This document shows positions 1 through 5,194 of a DNA stretch of 12,827 bases, piece after piece; within the stretch, counting starts at the first letter, position 1; every line of letters starts with the position of its first letter. This stretch comes from Bdellovibrionales bacterium (lineage in GTDB: Bacteria; Bdellovibrionota; Bacteriovoracia; Bacteriovoracales; Bacteriovoracaceae), in assembly GCA_023250775.1 (NCBI GenBank), contig JAHFAA010000062.1:1-12827 (forward strand), read 5' to 3'. The translations under genes were made by a program, and so were the position numbers. The notes under the pieces were generated by a model. The model had not been told where the DNA came from. It saw only the letters and a list, made by a program, of their open reading frames with translations, and searched no databases.

Positions 1-84
1 GTTGTCGCAATAGTCTTGGGGAAATTTGGCGGTTTCTAAATATTCTTTTAAAAAATAAAGCAGTTCCGCGCGTTTTATGGACAT
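1..84 (-). CDS. Nif3-family (DUF34/YbgI-like) protein, N-terminal 28 residues only
   Basis: The minus strand opens at an ATG (84-82) and stays open to the window edge, giving 28 residues beginning MSIKRAELLYFLKEYL and ending FPQDYCDN. This matches the start of Nif3/YbgI proteins, where a short helix is followed by a 'DYC-x-NGLQVEG' segment; the window ends just before the expected GLQ. Nif3 proteins are conserved hexameric proteins with a two-metal centre of uncertain biochemical role. The ATG lies inside the last codons of the upstream TPR gene, overlapping it by 10 bp in another frame, and GAAGG sits about 9 nt before it, so translation is probably coupled. The assignment rests on a short N-terminus from family memory; the open frame and the start signal are seen directly. 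Confidence 0.6.
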   Translation of the reverse strand, partial: MSIKRAELLYFLKEYLETAKFPQDYCDN

Positions 85-1142
85 AGCTCAGGGCCTTCAT
101 CATGTTTGGGCACTTCGTGCAGTCGAGGTTGATTTTTTTCGATGAGAACGCGGATTTTTTCCACCGTCTGTCCGATTTCCTGATTGAAGGGGGCGAGCAT
201 TTGCGCCTTAGTGAATTCGGCCAGGGCCATTTCATATTCTCCGCGCGCCAGATAAACGCGAGCGGTATTTAAATAGGGGAATTCACGGTTGTCATAGATC
301 GGGGCGCGTTTCGCCAGTGTAAACCACTTCATGCTTTCGTCAATGCGACCTTCCTTGAAGAGATAGGTACCCAGGTCATTGTAAGGAGGGCCGTAGTCAG
401 GATTGGCGGAGATGGCCTTGAGGCAATAGTTTTTTGCCTGATCCAGCTGGTTTAAAAAGGAGTGGGCCCACCCGACTAAGGTCAGTGCCTCGGCGGTTAC
501 TTTGAGAGTCAGGGCCTTCGTAAAATGTTGCAAGGCCAGAGGATAATTTTTGTGCAAGATACTTTTATGTCCACGACTGAGGTAGTCCTGGTGTTTTTTA
601 TCCCGCTGTTTTTCCAGTGAGAGTACGTGAAAATCTCCACCACCTGTGCATTCTCGTAAGTGTTCCGGTGAGGTGCCAAAACAGGGCACAAGACCTTCTT
701 TTGTAATAAACAAGGCCCCTAGATTTGGAAAAGGGACATCGTGATTGCTCGCCTGTTTCAGGTAGGTATGAATGCGATTGCCATGGAGATAGAGCAAATT
801 GATATATTTTGTGCCGATCGAGAGAAATTGTTCTTCCTTGAGATCAAAGGCCGCCAGTGAGTTAAGGAGACCATGCCCGGCCTTGAGGTAACGCTGCAGA
901 TTTTGCAAATCGGGGTGAGCAGAATTTTGGCGCAGGGGAGGTCGGAGCGCTTCGGTTTCCCAAAAATCAACCATGCTCAAAAGCATCTGCTGGATGTGGG
1001 ATTTAAATTCCACCTGTTCGCCCAGCCCCGCCATCTCGAGTGCGGTAAACAGCAGCCGATCGATGTAGTTGAAGGCGGCCTGGGATTCTCCCAGAAGAAC
1101 TTGAGTGGCATCATAATTTGCTTGAGTGTCGCTGTTTTGCAT
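75..1142 (-). CDS. TPR-repeat protein with alpha-helical N-terminal domain
   Basis: A 355-aa protein from an ATG at 1142 preceded by AAGGAAG at 6 nt spacing. The frame stays open 26 codons further upstream to 1220, but no good ribosome site supports that start. Residues about 187-320 contain four tetratricopeptide-like helix pairs (A-x-x-x-F-x-K-A and W/Y-A...A-I-S-A-N-P-D-Y patterns), a scaffold for protein-protein contacts. Residues 1-180 look helical and acidic/amphipathic without a domain I recognise. There is no signal peptide or membrane segment, so it is probably cytoplasmic. The gene overlaps the following Nif3-like gene by 10 bp, so the two are likely one operon. A candidate promoter lies just upstream at 1166-1194. 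The TPR call is strong; the specific role is unknown. Confidence 0.85.
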   Translation of the reverse strand: MQNSDTQANYDATQVLLGESQAAFNYIDRLLFTALEMAGLGEQVEFKSHIQQMLLSMVDFWETEALRPPLRQNSAHPDLQNLQRYLKAGHGLLNSLAAFDLKEEQFLSIGTKYINLLYLHGNRIHTYLKQASNHDVPFPNLGALFITKEGLVPCFGTSPEHLRECTGGGDFHVLSLEKQRDKKHQDYLSRGHKSILHKNYPLALQHFTKALTLKVTAEALTLVGWAHSFLNQLDQAKNYCLKAISANPDYGPPYNDLGTYLFKEGRIDESMKWFTLAKRAPIYDNREFPYLNTARVYLARGEYEMALAEFTKAQMLAPFNQEIGQTVEKIRVLIEKNQPRLHEVPKHDEGPELCP

Positions 1143-1165
1143 CTTGTCTTCCTTGACTAATAAGT

Positions 1166-1194
1166 ATGCTAGACGTGCTTTTTTGAGGGGGCAA
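1166..1194 (-). promoter_or_regulatory. Candidate sigma-70-type promoter for the TPR gene
   Basis: On the minus strand TTGCCC (1194-1189) and TAGCAT (1171-1166) are separated by exactly 17 nt, with the -10 about 24 nt before the ATG at 1142. Each hexamer matches consensus at four of six positions, so this is plausible but not strong. It would let the TPR/Nif3 pair be transcribed independently of the small gene upstream. Confidence 0.4.
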
Positions 1195-1208
1195 GTCAAA
1201 AGTCGCCA

Positions 1209-1225
1209 GGCCCAATCCATGGGCC
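1209..1225 (-). terminator. Possible weak hairpin terminator after the 46-aa gene
   Basis: GGCCCA and TGGGCC form a perfect 6-bp stem around a 5-nt loop, 15 nt after the stop codon of the small minus-strand gene. On the minus strand it is followed by TGGCGACTTTT rather than an immediate T run, so termination would be inefficient at best. It could instead be a processing or attenuation hairpin. Confidence 0.25.
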
Positions 1226-1240
1226 CGCGATTCTATCCGT

Positions 1241-1381
1241 TTAGGCCGAAATGAGAAGAGACAACAAAATTAGCGCCAATCCTTCCATAAGATGGGTGAG
1301 CTTTTCAGTGTTGAAATGTAACTCAAGGGGCAGGGCCTTAACTTGAGAAACAGGGCGGTGGAATTTATTGATTGGTGCCAT
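1241..1381 (-). CDS. 46-aa microprotein with C-terminal hydrophobic tail
   Basis: An ATG at 1381 sits 4 nt after a textbook GGAGG ribosome binding site, and the frame runs 46 codons to TAA at 1241. The product starts MAPINKFHRP, has a polar and basic first half, and ends in a hydrophobic stretch (MEGLALILLSLLISA) that reaches the very last residue. That is the layout of a tail-anchored membrane microprotein. It lies between the 786-aa exported protein gene (125 nt upstream) and the TPR gene (98 nt downstream), all on the minus strand. No family is recognised. The ribosome site plus sensible composition argue for a real gene. The small gene at 8507-8719 has the same general layout. Type I toxin-like or small regulatory membrane peptide are possibilities, without direct evidence. 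Confidence 0.6.
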   Translation of the reverse strand: MAPINKFHRPVSQVKALPLELHFNTEKLTHLMEGLALILLSLLISA

Positions 1382-1442
1382 ATGTCCTCCTTAGCTCCAA
1401 ACTTCTACCCACTATGTACACAACCTGTGCCAAGGTGAGCGA

Positions 1443-1471
1443 ATGCCAACATAGTGAAATTGCGTTGGCAT
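1443..1471. repeat. Inverted repeat (8-bp arms) upstream of the 46-aa gene
   Basis: ATGCCAAC (1443-1450) and GTTGGCAT (1464-1471) are perfect inverse complements separated by 13 nt. The element lies between the 786-aa gene and the microprotein gene, about 60 nt before the latter's ribosome site. No T run follows on either strand, so an operator or mRNA hairpin is more likely than a terminator. Confidence 0.45.
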
Positions 1472-1506
1472 ATTGGAATCAGGATGTGGTTTTAGTGAAC
1501 CAGGGC

Positions 1507-3867
1507 CTATTTGGCCTCGTATTCGAGGAGCCGTTTAGAACCATTGACCTGCTGGTAGCGATTGGAAATCATGCCGAAGATATTGGCGCCTTGGCTTCCG
1601 ACTGAGGCAGGGCCTCGTCCGAAATCCATCGAACTTTCACTTTCACCCTTCTTGTCGCCAAAGAGTTTTGCAAAAGGATTTTCCGCTGCACCCGTGGCAC
1701 TTGATTTACCACCGCCAGCACCACCTGAGTAGGCCAGTTTCGCTCCACCGCCATCGTATTGGACCTTGGAACCACCGGCCACGCCAGCACCACCGCCCGC
1801 AGCACCGCCACCTTCACCACCACCGCCAGCACCTCCACCCAAGGCCGAAGGCCCGGCACCACCGCCGCCCCCTGCAGCAGCAGCTGCTCCACCCTTGAAG
1901 TGGGCCGCGCCAACCGTTGAGGTAAGTCCGCTTGGCTTAACGATACCGCCCACAGAACCACCGATGCCTTTCACCACACCTGCGCGATTGGTATCGCCAT
2001 TAGCGCCCGTAGCATTGGCCACGTTGTCAGCTCCCGAGCCTAAAATAGAGGGGTCCGAAGTTCCGTCGGCCATACCACCGATGCTGATGCCATTGGAGGC
2101 AAATCCGACATCATGATTAAAATTGAATTGACTACATTCAGGCAAAGTTGGATCGGCCTGACATTTTTGAACCATGACATCTTGGCTGGCAAAAGTAGGA
2201 AGATCCGGTTTGAACTTGGCCATGCCATCGATAGCGTCATCGATCTTATCCGCTTGTCCGCTTAGGATCACGCCCTTGGCCTGATTGGCGATCCCTTCAA
2301 GTCCGGCGGCAATCATGGCGGCCTTGGCAGCATCTTTTGCAGGCCCGTTCATCGCCAGGTTCATGCCCTGATTGGCGGCCACGTTGGCACATAGGTCGAT
2401 TGAACCTTGTTGTGTCGGCCCTGGATTGTCCTCATCTCCGGCACCGGCCTGCATGCCCGCATAGGTTTGAGCATTTGCTGCCGGAATAACTTTGGTGACA
2501 TTGAAGGCCGAAGCATTGGCGCCCGGGCCTCGCGAAGTTATAGAGTAGAGGAGGAAATTCACATGAAAGCGCATGACGGCGAGAACATAATTGTAATTAT
2601 CCCGTTGCACTTGATGAGAGTCAGATTTTTTTAAAAGCTCGCCACACTTACTGACGATATCGGAGATTGTGGGGATTGACCCCATGGCGCCGGCCAAGAC
2701 CGCTGCCTTGGCGAGATCTACTGTGCCGGCGAGATGGGCGACCTCAGATTCTTTCTTCACGATATCTCGCTGTGCTTTGAGAGGCGCGGTCAGATCATCT
2801 TTTTGATGGATCATGGCATCTGTCTGCACTTCTGATTGCTTATTCATGAAATCAATTTGTTGAACAGTGCTTATGCCTTTGTCGGCAATTTCGGCGGCAT
2901 TGTAGGCATCGACTGTGGCCGAACAGGACCAGTAGTCTTGGGTTTCCGGCCCTTCCGATCTACATTTAATTTTGCCATCGAACGATTGTTTGTCGGCCGG
3001 TTTTTTGGTTTGATCAGCGTCGCCCCAGTTAATAAAACTTTTTACAAGAAATCGCGCGGCGGTACATTTTCGAGCATCAGAAAATAGCTGCTTAAATTTT
3101 GGACCGAACTCTTCCAATTTATTTTTATAGAGGTTTGTGTTTCCTTCGACCTCGTCATCAGGAGTGCTTATGCCAAATCTCATCGTTGGCATAGTAATCG
3201 CCGCATGAAATTCTTTCATCAACTTTGTATATTCGGCACGAAAATTCACCTGATCCGAGTCAGGCTGATATCCGCCTTGTCGTTTGATGAGCTGATTGAA
3301 TCCCACGCCGTTACCGTTGTAATCGATGCGCTGACATTTTTTAAAAAAATCACCACCGGGATAGAGCCCTTCATCGCTTCTCTCAGAAGGATCAACATTG
3401 AAAAAATTCGGATACGGTGTCGTCGCACCTGCTTCTGATGCGCCTGAGTACAGATTGATGGAGGGGATTTGACCATCGACTCCGAAACCTTCACTCATCT
3501 GTGTTTGCGCTTTTGCCCGCGCTTTCCATAGGAGTTTGAGATAGCACAGTCGTCCTAGAGTTTTGGCGATACCTTTACCATTCGTGAGAACTTCTTCAGG
3601 CCAAGCTATTCCGCCTCCTGTGATGTCTGGAACGGTATTAAAGCTGGCCTTATTACAGTTCTCAAAGAGAGCTGGATTGAGGGCCGCTGTTTGCATATCT
3701 TCGGGAAGTTTGCACCTTACGTCATTGCCCTCATCTTGAAGGTTAGTCTTACAGGGTTTTCCCGGCTGTCCTGCATCCGCAGCATCCACCGCCTTTGCAG
3801 TCGGCGTGATGCCTAAAATGGTGATGATGAAGAGGAACGTCAGGAGACTTATAAATTTTAGGGCCAT
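1507..3867 (-). CDS. Large exported protein, Gly/Ala-rich linker, C-terminal ISNRY tail
   Basis: A 786-aa protein of no family I recognise. Residues 1-26 are a clear Sec signal peptide (hydrophobic core ending in a TAKA-V site). The mature part has 12 cysteines, an even number compatible with disulfides. It has hydrophobic stretches near 375-395 and 425-442, the latter long enough to cross or dip into a membrane. Residues about 655-705 are almost pure Gly/Ala, a flexible linker. A charged KLFGDKKGESE segment follows, then a C-terminal block with ISNRY at 767-771, ending RLLEYEAK. The start is ATG with AGAGG 6 nt upstream, and a TATAAT box at 3901-3906. The 795-aa protein at 5195-7582 has a different body but the same end motif, so both probably use a common export or assembly route. 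Function unknown; the envelope location is inferred. Confidence 0.85.
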   Translation of the reverse strand: MALKFISLLTFLFIITILGITPTAKAVDAADAGQPGKPCKTNLQDEGNDVRCKLPEDMQTAALNPALFENCNKASFNTVPDITGGGIAWPEEVLTNGKGIAKTLGRLCYLKLLWKARAKAQTQMSEGFGVDGQIPSINLYSGASEAGATTPYPNFFNVDPSERSDEGLYPGGDFFKKCQRIDYNGNGVGFNQLIKRQGGYQPDSDQVNFRAEYTKLMKEFHAAITMPTMRFGISTPDDEVEGNTNLYKNKLEEFGPKFKQLFSDARKCTAARFLVKSFINWGDADQTKKPADKQSFDGKIKCRSEGPETQDYWSCSATVDAYNAAEIADKGISTVQQIDFMNKQSEVQTDAMIHQKDDLTAPLKAQRDIVKKESEVAHLAGTVDLAKAAVLAGAMGSIPTISDIVSKCGELLKKSDSHQVQRDNYNYVLAVMRFHVNFLLYSITSRGPGANASAFNVTKVIPAANAQTYAGMQAGAGDEDNPGPTQQGSIDLCANVAANQGMNLAMNGPAKDAAKAAMIAAGLEGIANQAKGVILSGQADKIDDAIDGMAKFKPDLPTFASQDVMVQKCQADPTLPECSQFNFNHDVGFASNGISIGGMADGTSDPSILGSGADNVANATGANGDTNRAGVVKGIGGSVGGIVKPSGLTSTVGAAHFKGGAAAAAGGGGGAGPSALGGGAGGGGEGGGAAGGGAGVAGGSKVQYDGGGAKLAYSGGAGGGKSSATGAAENPFAKLFGDKKGESESSMDFGRGPASVGSQGANIFGMISNRYQQVNGSKRLLEYEAK
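1555..1569 (-). repeat. 15-nt identical block encoding ISNRY (copy 1)
   Basis: GTAGCGATTGGAAAT on the plus strand (ATT TCC AAT CGC TAC on the coding strand) also occurs at 5294-5308, in both cases encoding ISNRY near the C-terminus of a large exported protein. Confidence 0.8.
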
Positions 3868-3900
3868 ACTAAACCTCTAGGGATTTAAGCATTTTAGTCC

Positions 3901-3906
3901 ATTATA
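3901..3906 (-). promoter_or_regulatory. -10 box (TATAAT) for the 786-aa protein gene
   Basis: The minus strand reads a perfect TATAAT about 34 nt before the ATG at 3867. The corresponding -35 region (near 3923-3930) is poor (CCAGTT or similar), so transcription may need an activator or be modest. This is the only strong promoter element in the 3868-4083 divergent intergenic region. Confidence 0.55.
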
Positions 3907-4048
3907 AGATATTATCGGCTGAAACTGGTGATGAGTTGAGGCCACTCTCTGAGGCCTAAGGGCCTGATCTCAGAAATAGCTAGTTTTTTTAAGTCATTAG
4001 GTTTATTCCAGAGCATTCCCGAACGAAGGGTAAAGTAAAAATATTGAT

Positions 4049-4064
4049 GCCCATCTTTATGGGC
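4049..4064 (+). promoter_or_regulatory. 5'-leader hairpin before the thioesterase gene
   Basis: GCCCAT-CTTT-ATGGGC is a perfect 6-bp stem with a 4-nt loop ending 7 nt before the AAGGGA ribosome site of the gene at 4084. It could protect the mRNA end or influence initiation; no known riboswitch is suggested. I see no convincing plus-strand promoter hexamers here. Confidence 0.35.
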
Positions 4065-4083
4065 GAATGCCAAGGGATCGTTC

Positions 4084-4512
4084 ATGTCCACCCAATTTAC
4101 CTATGAGACCACGATTTTAGAGCACCATCTGGATACTTTTGGCCACGTCAACAATGCCACCTATCTGGAAATTTATGAAGAAGCGCGCTGGGATTTTGCC
4201 ACCAAAAATGGTTATGGTTTTGATCGCATTAAGACAGAAAAAGTTGGGCCTGTGATTGTCGAGGCGCATATTCATTTTCGCCGCGAGCTGTTTAACCGCG
4301 AGAAGATCCTGATCAGGTCACAGTCGACAGGCATGATCAATACTTTTTTGATGGGCATGAAACAGTGGATAGAAAAATCAGATGGCGAGGTCGCCTCGCG
4401 AGTGGAGATTGTGGTTGGCCTTTTTGATTTAGAAAAACGTGCTTTGATTAAACCAACCGCTGACTGGTTGAGTGCCGTGGGTGAAACGCCGTCTACGACA
4501 CCGAAGGTGTGA
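4084..4512 (+). CDS. Acyl-CoA thioesterase, YbgC/4HBT hotdog family
   Basis: A 142-aa protein of the usual length for a single hotdog domain. It should hydrolyse acyl-CoA (or related) thioesters in the cytoplasm as a homo-oligomer. Residues 15-37 carry the family signature: D17 followed by GHVNNATYL and then E-E-A-R, with D17 the expected catalytic acid in the 4-hydroxybenzoyl-CoA thioesterase/YbgC group. The central strand pattern (VEAHIHFRRELF, then KILIRSQ) also fits. The start is ATG after AAGGGA at 6 nt. Its 3' end overlaps the convergent VanY-like gene by 20 bp, so the two transcripts are antisense at their ends. Substrate preference cannot be read from sequence. In Proteobacteria ybgC often sits with tol-pal, which is not seen here. 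Confidence 0.9.
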   Translation: MSTQFTYETTILEHHLDTFGHVNNATYLEIYEEARWDFATKNGYGFDRIKTEKVGPVIVEAHIHFRRELFNREKILIRSQSTGMINTFLMGMKQWIEKSDGEVASRVEIVVGLFDLEKRALIKPTADWLSAVGETPSTTPKV

Positions 4513-5191
4513 TGTTCAAAAAAAAACGATGATAAAGTTCATGCGCCGAAAGTTTGACCGCCTGTTTTAACAAAAGATTTGATTCCTCAATATTGCGCCA
4601 AAAAATTTCAAAGTCGTAGGCCGACTGTAAACGATTGGCGATCGGCGCGAAACTTAAGTGCCAGCGTTCGGGGGCCACACCCTTTCGATCTGTCTTGTAG
4701 GGCCAGAAAAAACCTGGTGTGCTGCCGGCACTTAAAAAATCTTCCAGCCAATCATAAAAGGGCGCAAAGATTCCACCTTCCTCAACCTCTTCGGGCACAA
4801 GCTGAATTTGATAATCAGGGGAGGGGAGAGCGGCGCGATCAACAATATCAAAATCGGTGCCCCAATGATGGCGACTGGCACCGGGGAGGGCCGACCAGCG
4901 CATGATGGCCAGGGCCAAATCTTCTTCACTCAAAGTGCGAATGTTTAAAGGCACGCCATCATCATCTAAAACCGCTCGTTCACCTCTTACCTTGGCATTC
5001 CAAATATCCAATTGCTTCTGGTGAGAGCGAAAGCCAGACACGATCATGGGTTCAAAGCCCGCTTTTTGTGCCTCCTGCTGCAAGATGCTCAGTGGGGCCA
5101 CGACATCTTTGTGAATGAGAATATTAAATCCCGAATGACGGGCGAGATGTTCTTCCGTTCTTCCTGTCAGTATTTCAAAAGTCGCGTTCAC
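4493..5191 (-). CDS. VanY/DacB-family D-alanyl-D-alanine carboxypeptidase
   Basis: A 232-aa zinc peptidase of the LAS/M15B type, expected to remove the terminal D-Ala from peptidoglycan stem peptides. The SRHHWGTDFD block gives zinc ligands H108 and D115, and PERWH gives general base E175 and ligand H178; 'VSGFRSHQKQ' at 51-60 is the usual substrate-side motif. The start is a GTG at 5191, 3 nt after the TAA of the 795-aa gene, with no strong ribosome site, so translation is likely coupled to that gene. No signal peptide is visible, which is odd for an enzyme whose substrate is periplasmic. Possible explanations are cytoplasmic precursor trimming as in VanY/VanXY-like enzymes, a non-classical route, or a longer N-terminus lost. 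The substrate bond (D,D versus L,D) is inferred from family only. Confidence 0.85.
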   Translation of the reverse strand: MNATFEILTGRTEEHLARHSGFNILIHKDVVAPLSILQQEAQKAGFEPMIVSGFRSHQKQLDIWNAKVRGERAVLDDDGVPLNIRTLSEEDLALAIMRWSALPGASRHHWGTDFDIVDRAALPSPDYQIQLVPEEVEEGGIFAPFYDWLEDFLSAGSTPGFFWPYKTDRKGVAPERWHLSFAPIANRLQSAYDFEIFWRNIEESNLLLKQAVKLSAHELYHRFFLNITPSVS

Positions 5192-5194
5192 AAA

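Noticed and set aside
1766..2116. Plus-strand open frame rich in Pro and Ala
   Set aside because: It is the antisense of the Gly/Ala-rich linker of the 786-aa protein; GGN/GCN codons read backwards give Pro/Ala. No ribosome site, and the minus gene has a signal peptide and promoter.
3949..3990. Hairpin AGGCC-TAAG-GGCCT followed by seven T, possible terminator or small RNA end
   Set aside because: No plus-strand gene ends before it, and 18 nt separate the stem from the T run, so it is not a canonical terminator.
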